A DNA stretch of 32,239 nt. Source: Thermoplasmata archaeon (GTDB lineage Archaea; Thermoplasmatota; Thermoplasmata; Lutacidiplasmatales; UBA184). This document shows, one piece after another, positions 7,708 to 14,395 of the stretch. Every line of letters starts with the position of its first letter. Position 1 is the stretch's first letter. Location of the stretch: assembly GCA_022750335.1 (NCBI GenBank), contig JAKIVX010000003.1:82840-115078 (forward strand), written 5' to 3'. A model generated the notes under the pieces. The model made no database searches, was not told the origin of the DNA, and saw only the letters and a list, made by a program, of their open reading frames with translations. Position numbers and translations under genes: made by a program.

Positions 7708-8886
7708 ATGGCGAAACGCGGTATGCAGGAGGCGCCGGTCCACGGACGCCGCGTGCTCGTCCGGGTCGACTTCAACGTCCCGCAGGAACCGAACGGTCAG
7801 GTCGCGGACGACCGTCGGATCGTCGAGGCCCTTCCGACCCTCAACCATCTCCGGGCCGCGGGGGCCCGGACGATCCTGATGTCGCACCTCGGCCGACCAG
7901 AAGGTCACAAGGATCCCCGATTCAGCCTCCGGCCCGTCGCCCGCCGACTGAGCGCATTGCTCGGACAACCGGTCCCGGTCGCGGGCGATACCGTGGGGAT
8001 CGAGGCGCTGGAGCTTTCAGCGCGTCTCCAGAACGGCCAGTTCCTGCTCCTCGAGAATCTGCGATTCCATCCGGGCGAGGAGGCGAACGACCCCGCGTTC
8101 GCTGCCCAGCTCGCCCGACTCGGGGAAGTGTTCATCGAGGACGCGTTCGGGACCGTCCACCGGGCGCACGCGTCGACCGTCGGGGTCCCCCGCCGCCTCC
8201 CCTCGTTCGCGGGCCTCCTGGTCGAACGGGAAGTCCACGAACTCTCTCGTCTCGTCACGTCCCCCTCGCGCCCGTACGCCGTCGTCGTCGGGGGCGCGAA
8301 AGTGAAGGATAAGCTCCCGCTCCTCACGAGCTTCCTCGGGCGGGCGGACCGCCTGCTGATCGGAGGTGCCCTGGCCAACCCGTTCCTTGCGGTGAGCGGC
8401 GCGCCGCTGGGAGCGAGTCCGGTGGAGCCCGGCCTCGAGGGCGCCGTCACGGATTTTCTGCGGGCCGCCGAGTCGGCCCGCACGGAAGTGCTCCTCCCGA
8501 CGGACGTCGTGGTCGATCACCCCGGTCACTCGGAGGCCGAGGTGTATCCGCTCGGACAGATCCCCTCCGACGCAGTCGCCCTGGACATCGGGCCCGAGAC
8601 ACGGTCCCGATTCATCGCCGCCCTCGCCGGGACGAACACGGTCTTCTGGAACGGGCCGCTCGGCCGTGCGGAAGACCCCCGCTTCGCGGAAGGGACACGA
8701 TCGGTCCTAGGGTCGCTCGCGGGAGTTCCGGGGTTTCACGTCGCGGCTGGTGGGGATTCGGCCCGGCTCGCCCACGACCTCGGGGTCACCGGCGGCTTCC
8801 AGTTCGTGTCGACCGGCGGTGGGGCCGCGCTCGAGTTCGTCCAAGGTCTCGAGCTTCCCGGTCTGGCGGTCCTGCCCGACGCCTAG
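7708..8886 (+). CDS. pgk: Phosphoglycerate kinase
   Basis: A 392-residue PGK of normal length, interconverting 1,3-bisphosphoglycerate + ADP and 3-phosphoglycerate + ATP. Visible signatures are RVLVRVDFNVP near the N-terminus, SHLGRPEG, the substrate-binding ENLRFHPGEE, VVVGGAKVKDKLPLL in the nucleotide domain, FWNGPLGRAEDPRFAEGT, and a GGDSARL nucleotide loop near the C-terminus. The start is ATG 7708. It is probably cotranscribed with panE. Its last 101 nt overlap the convergent cutA frame. Confidence 0.95.
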   Translation: MAKRGMQEAPVHGRRVLVRVDFNVPQEPNGQVADDRRIVEALPTLNHLRAAGARTILMSHLGRPEGHKDPRFSLRPVARRLSALLGQPVPVAGDTVGIEALELSARLQNGQFLLLENLRFHPGEEANDPAFAAQLARLGEVFIEDAFGTVHRAHASTVGVPRRLPSFAGLLVEREVHELSRLVTSPSRPYAVVVGGAKVKDKLPLLTSFLGRADRLLIGGALANPFLAVSGAPLGASPVEPGLEGAVTDFLRAAESARTEVLLPTDVVVDHPGHSEAEVYPLGQIPSDAVALDIGPETRSRFIAALAGTNTVFWNGPLGRAEDPRFAEGTRSVLGSLAGVPGFHVAAGGDSARLAHDLGVTGGFQFVSTGGGAALEFVQGLELPGLAVLPDA

Positions 8887-9265
8887 TTCCTCCGCCCAGG
8901 GGGGGCGGCGGAGCGTCGCGGTCGAGGGTCGCGGAAAGGTACCGGAGGTAGCGGGGGTCGACCCGGGGCACGTCGATCTCGAGGATCTCGGGAACCTCGT
9001 AGGGGTGCGTGGAGCCAAGGAACTCGAACAGCGCACCCACCTTCTTCGGTACGGTCTTGAACACGACCATCGCCTCCTCGTGGGACTCCACACGGCCCTT
9101 CCAGAGGTAGCGCGACTCGACCGCCCCGACGTTCCCGCACGCCGCGAGGCGGCGCTCGACCGCCGCCGTCACCGCCGCGAGCGCGGCCGTACGGGAGGGA
9201 TAGGTCGTCAGCACGAGGCGGACCGGTCCGACGGCCCGTATCGGCTCGAGCGAGTACGGGCTCAC
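8786..9265 (-). CDS. cutA: CutA1-like divalent-ion tolerance protein with C-terminal extension
   Basis: The CutA core (about residues 12-107) is clear: RLVLTTYPSRTAAL, ERRLAACGNVGAVESRYLWKG, ESHEEAMVVFKT, and STHPYEVPEILEIDVPRVDPRYLRYL. CutA1 forms stable trimers and is linked to copper and other divalent-ion tolerance, though its mechanism is unsettled. The start is GTG 9265, which overlaps the TGA of the polymerase subunit gene (GTGA). The typical family length is about 105-115 residues; here about 50 extra Arg/Pro-rich residues are read antisense to the pgk 3' end before a stop at 8786. The extension may be real, or the product of a missing stop or an indel. Confidence 0.88.
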   Translation of the reverse strand: MSPYSLEPIRAVGPVRLVLTTYPSRTAALAAVTAAVERRLAACGNVGAVESRYLWKGRVESHEEAMVVFKTVPKKVGALFEFLGSTHPYEVPEILEIDVPRVDPRYLRYLSATLDRDAPPPPLGGGTRRRAGPPDREARDLGRTRARPHRRSTRTGSRR

Positions 9266-10779
9266 GCCGCGACCTCGGACACCGACGGGTCTCCGTCGAG
9301 GAAATTCATCGTCTGGACGCCGAACGTCGCGAGGTCGACCAGAGCCGCCCGAGCGGGCACGGGGATGATGTTGCGCATCCGCTGATACTCCGTCTCGGCC
9401 TGCCACGTCGACGCGTTGAGCAGCAGCACGCCGCGGTACCGATCGACCCCGTAGGTGTGCGAGTGACCGGTGACGAGGATGTCCGGGGCGGTGTCGAGGA
9501 CCAGGCCGTCCCGTCCGCTCGGAGCGAGTGGGGTCCGATCGCCGTAGATCGGTGCCAGATGGCGCATCTGGAGCATCCGCTTCATCACCTCGGTGGGGCG
9601 CGAGTAGGAGGCGCCCGGGATCGCGGGAATGAGGTCGTCGAAGCTCCGGCCGTGATAGGCCGAGACGACCACCCCGTCGAGGGCGAACGTGGAGGGATTG
9701 GACAGTATCTTGACGTTCGGTCCGAGGCGCGTGGTCAGGTTCGTGGGCAGGGCGGGTTGGGGTTCGGCCGGACAGACCGCGTCGTGGTTGCCCGGGATCA
9801 CGACGATCGTGAGCCGTTCCGGTAGTTCCCGGAGTCGACGACCGAGCTCCGCGTACTGCTCCACGACATCGGCGATCGCGAGGTCCTTCTCCTGCCGGGG
9901 GTAGATGCCGATCCCGTCGACGAGGTCGCCCGCCACCACGACGTACTGGATCGCAGCGGCGAGCTCCCCGGCGGGACCGCGGCCGTGCAGGAAGTCGGCC
10001 AAATGTCCCCAGTTGTCGGAGAGAAAGGAGCGACTCCCCAGGTGGAGGTCCGAGAGAAAGAGGGCGCGCGAGGCTACGCGGGCCCGTCCGACCGTGCGGG
10101 TCACCGGGATGTCCGGGCGCTCCACCGCGGCCACTCGGGGAAGTCGCCGGGCGTCCTTTCCGAACTCCAGCCGCAGACCCACCACCTCGTCCGGCAGGAA
10201 GGTGAGTCGCCCCCCAGGCGAGCCCTTCGGCACCAGGACTTCGAGAGAGTCTCCCTCGTCGTCGACCGTCACGATGAGGTGGTGCTTCTGCGGGGTCTCC
10301 CGCACGTCCCGGACCAATCCGATCACGGAGGCGGTCCCGTCGGGGGCGCGGAGCTCCTTGATCGGCCGGAGGTTCTCGAGACCCGGGCGCCCCTTCAGAA
10401 GGCGCGAGAGCGTTCGGAATCGGGAGTGGAAGAGGGCCGAGTAGGCGAGGAGCGGTGTGTCGCCTATGGGAGGTCCAGAGAACCCGTCCTGGATCAGACG
10501 GAACGGCAGGATGGGGGCGCCGGCCGGCGGCGCGCGGGGGTCGCTCGGTCGGGCGACCGACGCCCGCGCCCCCGAAATGGACGTGCGGCCCTCCGCGAGG
10601 ACCGTTTCCACCATCTCCCGGGTCACGAAAGGGCTGACCGCGTCCGAGCGCTCGATCACCTCCCGGGATACGACGAGGGGGTGCGTGTGGTCGAGGAGGA
10701 GCTCGAGAGCTCCCGCTTCCACGAGCTTCTGATGCTGCTGGAAGTAGGCGACGAGATGTTCCCGAAGACTGCTCGCCAC
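9262..10779 (-). CDS. polB: DNA polymerase D small subunit (DP1, 3'-5' exonuclease)
   Basis: A 505-residue small subunit of archaeal family D DNA polymerase, the proofreading partner of DP2. An OB-like region (about 140-235) is followed by the calcineurin-like phosphoesterase domain. Its metal ligands are visible: FLSDLHLGS at 241-249, VVAGDLVDG at 281-289, VIPGNHD at 327-333, AYHG at 374-377, and VTGHSHTYG at 436-444. All catalytic motifs are intact. The N-terminal ~70 residues form a helical region, followed by a Pro/Ala linker. The start is GTG 10779; no other start is in frame upstream. The DP2 gene is not in the window. Confidence 0.96.
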   Translation of the reverse strand: MASSLREHLVAYFQQHQKLVEAGALELLLDHTHPLVVSREVIERSDAVSPFVTREMVETVLAEGRTSISGARASVARPSDPRAPPAGAPILPFRLIQDGFSGPPIGDTPLLAYSALFHSRFRTLSRLLKGRPGLENLRPIKELRAPDGTASVIGLVRDVRETPQKHHLIVTVDDEGDSLEVLVPKGSPGGRLTFLPDEVVGLRLEFGKDARRLPRVAAVERPDIPVTRTVGRARVASRALFLSDLHLGSRSFLSDNWGHLADFLHGRGPAGELAAAIQYVVVAGDLVDGIGIYPRQEKDLAIADVVEQYAELGRRLRELPERLTIVVIPGNHDAVCPAEPQPALPTNLTTRLGPNVKILSNPSTFALDGVVVSAYHGRSFDDLIPAIPGASYSRPTEVMKRMLQMRHLAPIYGDRTPLAPSGRDGLVLDTAPDILVTGHSHTYGVDRYRGVLLLNASTWQAETEYQRMRNIIPVPARAALVDLATFGVQTMNFLDGDPSVSEVAA

Positions 10780-10860
10780 CGCGCTCCTGCGGGCAAGCGG
10801 GGCCTCGGCGCCACGGCGCCAGGACCCGGAGACGCCCGACGAGCGCGGAGGAGGTCGGGC

Positions 10861-10868
10861 TTATTTCA
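10861..10868 (-). promoter_or_regulatory. TATA-like box for the PolD small-subunit/cutA unit
   Basis: TGAAATAA on the minus strand would place transcription start near 10838, giving a leader of about 60 nt before the GTG at 10779. It lies in the divergent region shared with arsR. Confidence 0.4.
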
Positions 10869-10996
10869 AGTCTCTTGAGCGAAAAAGGATGGTCGACGCC
10901 CAGGACGCCCCCAGTCGCCGAGGTCGCCCCTCGTCGGGACCGCCCCGCGATGGGGGGGAGGCCTCCCGTCGAGAGGACTCATGTTCACCGACATCT

Positions 10997-11004
10997 ACAT
11001 ATAA
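10997..11004 (+). promoter_or_regulatory. TATA box of the arsenic operon, with an overlapping palindrome
   Basis: ACATATAA is the best TATA box in the window, centred about 24-27 nt before the ATGs at 11024 and 11027. It overlaps the perfect 8-bp palindrome AACATGTT (11003-11010). Related CATGTTCACC (10979-10988) and CATGTTGACC (11005-11014) form an imperfect direct repeat across the promoter. An operator overlapping the TATA box would let ArsR block TBP/TFB binding (inference). Confidence 0.65.
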
Positions 11005-11023
11005 CATGTTGACCTGGGTCGAC

Positions 11024-11392
11024 ATGATGTCGCGCCCAAAAGCCGAAACGGTGCTGGCCTCTCGCCTCGAGAGGTTGCCGAACGCCGACCCCACGTGCTG
11101 CGTCCCCGAGTATGCCGAGCGCTCCCGCGCCGTGGTCCAAAGCTCTCGATTCCGGTCCGCCTTGCACCGGGCGCAGGCGCTCGCCGACGAACGCCGTCTC
11201 ACCGCGCTCGCACTCCTCCGACGCGCACCGGAACTGTGCGCGTGCGAGATCCAGGCCGCGCTCGGAGTGACCCACGCGACGGTCAGTCACCACATGGGGG
11301 TCCTGACCGAGGCCGGCTGGGTCCGGGCCGAACGTCGCGGGAAGTGGATGTACTATCGACTCGACCCGAAGGCCACGATGGAGATCCCATGA
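11024..11392 (+). CDS. arsR: ArsR/SmtB-family metalloregulator
   Basis: A 122-residue winged-helix repressor. The HTH is at about 76-95 (IQAALGVTHATVSHHMGVL), followed by the wing GWVRAERRGKWMYYRL. Cysteines that could bind As(III) are C72 and C74 in ELCACEIQ, matching the ELCVCDL site of classical ArsR, plus C25-C26 near the N-terminus. The frame is open to 10889, but ATG 11024 fits the TATA box at 10997-11004 for a leaderless transcript and gives the normal family length. Its TGA overlaps the ATG of arsM. It is expected to repress the operon until arsenite binds. Confidence 0.92.
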   Translation: MMSRPKAETVLASRLERLPNADPTCCVPEYAERSRAVVQSSRFRSALHRAQALADERRLTALALLRRAPELCACEIQAALGVTHATVSHHMGVLTEAGWVRAERRGKWMYYRLDPKATMEIP

Positions 11393-12204
11393 CGGACGTG
11401 CCTCCGCGCGCGGACGGGCTTCGGGAGGCGGTTCGCGAACGGTACTCCGCCATCGCGCGCGACGTGGGACCGTGTTGCGGTGGGTGCGCGGACGGGTGCG
11501 GCTGTACCAGCGCGTGCTGTGCCGCTCCCGGCCCAGGTTCTTCGGGCTCGCCCCTCGGGTACTCCTCGGACGACCTCGCCGTGGTCCCTTCGGGGGCCAA
11601 CCTCGGATTGGGCTGTGGGAACCCGACCGCTCTCCTCGAGCTGCGACCGGGGGAGGTCGTCCTTGACCTCGGCAGCGGTGGGGGCATCGACTGCTTCGTC
11701 GCGGCCCATCGTGTCGGTCCGACCGGCCGCGTGATCGGCGTCGACATGACACCGGAAATGATCCGACGGGCCCGGGAGCAGGCGGCGCAGGCGGGGTCGA
11801 GGAACCTCGAGTTTCGTCTTGGGGAGATCGAACACCTGCCGGTGGCGGATGCGTCGGTCGACGTGGTCATTTCGAACTGCGTGATCAACCTCGTCCCCGA
11901 CCCCGCCGAGGTCTATCGGGAGGCGTTCCGCGTGCTCCGACCCGGAGGGCGGCTCGCGGTGGCGGACGTGGTCGCATCGCGGCCCATCCCGGAGGAAATC
12001 CGGACCGATCCGGCCCGATGGGCGTCCTGCTCCGCGGGGGCCCGATCCCCGGACGAGGTCACGACGACCTTGCGTGGGGCCGGTTTCGTGGAGATCTCGG
12101 TCGAACTGCGCGCGCCCGGACCGACCCCCGAGTCCCTCCGGGACCCGGCCGATCTGGGGGTCGTCTCGGGATCGATCCGGGCCACGAAGCCACGAACGCC
12201 ATGA
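11389..12204 (+). CDS. arsM: Arsenite S-adenosylmethionine methyltransferase
   Basis: A 271-residue ArsM, which methylates As(III) using SAM to give methylated and volatile arsenicals. The SAM motif VLDLGSGGGIDCFVAA is at 91-106 and GVDMTPEMI at 117-125. The three cysteines required for As(III) binding and catalysis are all present: C76 in LGCGNP, C164 in SNCVINL and C214 in ASCSAGA. A cysteine-rich segment, CCGGCADGCGCTSACC (29-44), sits in the N-terminal region, common in ArsM. The start codon overlaps the arsR stop (ATGA), and its own stop overlaps arsC. Confidence 0.96.
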   Translation: MTDVPPRADGLREAVRERYSAIARDVGPCCGGCADGCGCTSACCAAPGPGSSGSPLGYSSDDLAVVPSGANLGLGCGNPTALLELRPGEVVLDLGSGGGIDCFVAAHRVGPTGRVIGVDMTPEMIRRAREQAAQAGSRNLEFRLGEIEHLPVADASVDVVISNCVINLVPDPAEVYREAFRVLRPGGRLAVADVVASRPIPEEIRTDPARWASCSAGARSPDEVTTTLRGAGFVEISVELRAPGPTPESLRDPADLGVVSGSIRATKPRTP

Positions 12205-12659
12205 CCGGAAAGCCGGCCCATACCGTCCTCTTCCTGTGCGTCGAGAATGCGTGCCGGTCGCTGATCGCCGAAGCGGCGTTCAACGCGAACGCTCCCCCCG
12301 GCTGGTCCGCCGAATCGGCCGGCACTCGTCCCGCCGGCCGGCCGAACCCGCGCACCGGATCGATGCTGGCCGAGATCGGTCTCTCGCTGCCCTCCCACCC
12401 ACCGCGCGCGGTCACGCCCGAGATGATGGATGCTGCCTCCGTCCGCGTGACGATGGGCTGCCTGGACGACGATAGTTGCCCGATCCATCTGAAATCCCTC
12501 CCGCTTCGGGATTGGGCGCTCCCGGACCCCGCGACGCAAGACGACCCCGGATTCCGGCGCATCCGGGATGAGATCGTCGAGCGTATCCAAGAACTGTTCC
12601 GAGAGCTTCGGGCCCTCGAGAACACCTATCGCCCCGAAGCCGGAGTGCCCCCTCGGTGA
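12201..12659 (+). CDS. arsC: Arsenate reductase, low-molecular-weight phosphatase type
   Basis: A 152-residue LMW-PTP-fold arsenate reductase, reducing As(V) to As(III). The P-loop FLCVENACRS contains nucleophile C13 and R19 in C-x5-R. C87 and C93 in MGCLDDDSCP supply the second and third redox cysteines of the thioredoxin-coupled class, and RDWALPDP is the family signature (the Asp-Pro acid loop). All catalytic residues appear intact. ATGA overlap with arsM; its TGA overlaps the GTG of the aquaporin gene. It would feed arsenite to ArsM and to the channel. Confidence 0.95.
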   Translation: MTGKPAHTVLFLCVENACRSLIAEAAFNANAPPGWSAESAGTRPAGRPNPRTGSMLAEIGLSLPSHPPRAVTPEMMDAASVRVTMGCLDDDSCPIHLKSLPLRDWALPDPATQDDPGFRRIRDEIVERIQELFRELRALENTYRPEAGVPPR

Positions 12660-13351
12660 CGGTCCCTCCGTGGACCCGCTGGGCGAGCGAACTCGCGGGG
12701 ACCGCCCTGCTCGTAGGCCTAGGGACCGGGACGATCGTCGGGGCCGCCGCGCGCGGCGGGATCCCGCAGTGGGCCATGGCCCTCGCCTGGACCGCGGCCG
12801 TGCTCGTGCCGATCTTGCTGTTCATTCGAGTGTCGGGCGCTCATCTCAACCCTGCCGTGACCCTCGCCCTCGCGACGAGCGGTCGAATCGCTTGGGCGGA
12901 GGTTCCCCCCTACGTTGGGAGCCAATTCGCCGGCGCGTTCCTGGGCAGCGCATTGGTGGAACTCTTCGTCGGCCGGGGGGCGCACCTAGGCGCGACCCTC
13001 CCGTCCACGACGAACCTCCTCGTCGTATTCGTGGGAGAATTGGCCTTCACCGCCCTGTTGATCGTCGCGGTTTTCTGGCTGAGCGACCGGGGAGAGGGCC
13101 GGTGGCGTCTTCGAGTGCTCCTTCCTCCGATGGCCGTGGGAGTTTCCACGCTCCTCATCGGGCCCCTTACGGGCAGTTCTCTCAACCCGGCTCGGTCGGT
13201 GGCCCCGGCGGTGCTCAGCGGGGCGTACACGGACCTCGGGGTCTACCTGATCGCCGTCCCGCTCGCCGCTCTCCTCGTGGGACTCGCGTGGGGGCCCCGG
13301 AGCGTCGACCGGCTTGACCGCGGTCCGGGTCGGACGAAGACGAACCGGTGA
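12656..13351 (+). CDS. aqpS: Aquaglyceroporin-family channel, probable arsenite channel
   Basis: A 231-residue MIP-family channel with about six membrane spans and two NPA half-helices: SGAHLNPAV (NPA 65-67) and GSSLNPARS (NPA 177-179, followed by selectivity-filter R180). The start is GTG 12656 overlapping the arsC stop. Position at the end of an ars operon suggests downhill efflux of As(OH)3, as described for AqpS of Sinorhizobium meliloti. No ArsB or Acr3 pump gene is nearby. The arsenite substrate is inferred from context; the family also carries glycerol and water. The C-terminal tail is short and basic. Confidence 0.9.
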   Translation: MTVPPWTRWASELAGTALLVGLGTGTIVGAAARGGIPQWAMALAWTAAVLVPILLFIRVSGAHLNPAVTLALATSGRIAWAEVPPYVGSQFAGAFLGSALVELFVGRGAHLGATLPSTTNLLVVFVGELAFTALLIVAVFWLSDRGEGRWRLRVLLPPMAVGVSTLLIGPLTGSSLNPARSVAPAVLSGAYTDLGVYLIAVPLAALLVGLAWGPRSVDRLDRGPGRTKTNR

Positions 13352-13381
13352 GAGTCGCGCGGAAGGGGGCCCCGGCGGGAC

Positions 13382-14059
13382 CTATCGGTAGGATTCCTTC
13401 GCGTACGAAGCGCCCTTCGGATACTTCTCCTTCAGGTGCTCGGTGAATTTCTCGGGGGTGCGCTCAAGGTGGGCTCCGTACCACTGCACGACGACGTCCT
13501 TCAGGATCCGGTGGAGGTCGCGGATGCTCGCCGACTCTTCCGCGGCGTCGTAGAGCACGGCCTGGCTCATCATCCGCATCCAGCCCGAGTACCGGTGGTA
13601 GCTCTCGCCCTCGCACCACTCGAAGATCCCGCGGAGGTGGTTCGCTCCCTCGGGCGTCTTGTAGTACCAGAAGCGGAGCGTGAACCCGACCCAGCCGGCA
13701 TCGCGGTCCGCGAGCTCGATCGTCTTGACGCCCCCGAAATCGAACGACTCCCGGAAGGTCCACTTGGTCGGATACTCGACGAACGTCGCAAACAAGGTCT
13801 GGGAAGGGTCGATCGTGAGATGGACGCTGATCTCCTCGAACTGGTTGTGGACCTCCCACAGGTCCTGCAGGAGGCGCTTGTTGATCTCGGCGCGGTGGGT
13901 GAAATCCTCCCCGGTCTTGAGGCCGGACGCGGCGTGGGTCCGGACCAACTCGTTCTTCAGCGACGTGACGAAATCATCCTCGGGGTGGTGTTCGGTGACG
14001 CTCTCGGGTTCGCCCGGGATGGCTACCTCAGCGGCCTTACGAGTTGCACGACGGGGCAT
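13382..14059 (-). CDS. Unrecognised soluble protein, divergent from dnaG
   Basis: A 225-residue protein with no signal peptide or membrane span. Its N-terminal ~25 residues are basic then acidic (MPRRATRKAAEV). The body is a mixed alpha/beta sequence with aromatic-rich segments (EYPTKWTFRESFDFGG, VGFTLRFWYYKTPEGA, ESYHRYSGWMRMM) and a lysine-rich end. No catalytic signature is recognised. The start ATG 14059 is supported by a TATA box at 14094-14101 that gives an approximately 11-nt leader containing GGAG. It converges on the arsenic operon and is divergent from dnaG. Confidence 0.8.
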   Translation of the reverse strand: MPRRATRKAAEVAIPGEPESVTEHHPEDDFVTSLKNELVRTHAASGLKTGEDFTHRAEINKRLLQDLWEVHNQFEEISVHLTIDPSQTLFATFVEYPTKWTFRESFDFGGVKTIELADRDAGWVGFTLRFWYYKTPEGANHLRGIFEWCEGESYHRYSGWMRMMSQAVLYDAAEESASIRDLHRILKDVVVQWYGAHLERTPEKFTEHLKEKYPKGASYAKESYR

Positions 14060-14093
14060 TTTGACTGTCTCCGAGCCCGCGTAGAGGGGACCG

Positions 14094-14101
14094 CTATAAA
14101 G
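14094..14101 (-). promoter_or_regulatory. TATA box of the unrecognised divergent gene
   Basis: CTTTATAG on the minus strand is centred about 38 nt before ATG 14059, predicting transcription start near 14071. Confidence 0.6.
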
Positions 14102-14173
14102 AGAGTTGGCCGGCATCCGCACGCCTTCCGAGGGATTTCGGGCCGTTCCGGGGGTGGCGCGGCCCACATCCCG

Positions 14174-14181
14174 CTTAAATA
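14174..14181 (+). promoter_or_regulatory. TATA box upstream of the structured RNA and dnaG
   Basis: CTTAAATA predicts transcription start near 14204. The dnaG ATG is at 14396, so the leader would be about 190 nt, far longer than the near-leaderless genes around it. The leader holds the structured RNA at 14223-14345. Confidence 0.6.
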
Positions 14182-14222
14182 TCGTACTCGGCTTTCGTGC
14201 ACTGGAAGGAACCCCCGGAGAC

Positions 14223-14345
14223 GGACGGAGACCCAACTCCCGACGTCGCTGGAGATCCGGAATCACGACTCATGATGATCCACGCCCCTGTCTGTCGTAG
14301 GCTCCGCGCATCGCCCGGCGACGCAGAGTTGGTCTAACACCGTCC
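14223..14345 (+). ncRNA. Candidate structured RNA, either dnaG leader or separate ncRNA
   Basis: Within the 336-nt gap before dnaG the two ends of this 123-nt segment pair in nested order. GGACGG (14223-14228) pairs with CCGTCC (14340-14345). 14229-14239 pairs with 14326-14335 (10 bp, one bulged C at 14232). 14244-14252 pairs with 14315-14323 (9 bp, one G-U). That is about 25 base pairs closing a ~62-nt core. The core can form ATCA/TGAT and GATC/GATC stems and a small CCT/AGG hairpin, like a multi-branch junction. A 4-nt bulge AACA (14336-14339) lies on the 3' side. No open frame or tRNA/5S/SRP signature was recognised. Function unknown. Confidence 0.5.
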
Positions 14346-14375
14346 CCGGAGGAGGCCCCGCGAGAGCGGGCGGAC
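14342..14375 (+). promoter_or_regulatory. Hairpin before dnaG that can compete with the structured RNA
   Basis: CCCGC (14357-14361), a GAGA tetraloop and GCGGG (14366-14370) form a GNRA-capped hairpin. The flanking GTCC (14342-14345) and GGAC (14372-14375) can extend it around an asymmetric internal loop. GTCC is also part of the 3' strand that closes the 14223-14345 RNA, so the two pairings exclude each other. The ribosome-binding site GGAG (14385-14388) follows, 7 nt before the dnaG ATG. A switch is only a hypothesis. Confidence 0.35.
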
Positions 14376-14395
14376 TTCCAACACGGAGAACCAAC

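Noticed and set aside
10889-11023. N-terminal extension of ArsR from ATG 10889
   Set aside because: It would place the strong TATA box inside the coding region and makes the protein about 45 residues too long for the family.
14272-14339. Box C/D or H/ACA guide RNA in the dnaG leader
   Set aside because: ATGATGA at 14272-14278 matches a C box and ACA follows a stem at 14337, but no D box (CTGA) lies at the right distance, and the internal loop is too small for a pseudouridylation pocket.
14223-14345. 5S, SRP or RNase P RNA
   Set aside because: The conserved core sequences of these RNAs are missing, and the length does not suit SRP or RNase P RNA.
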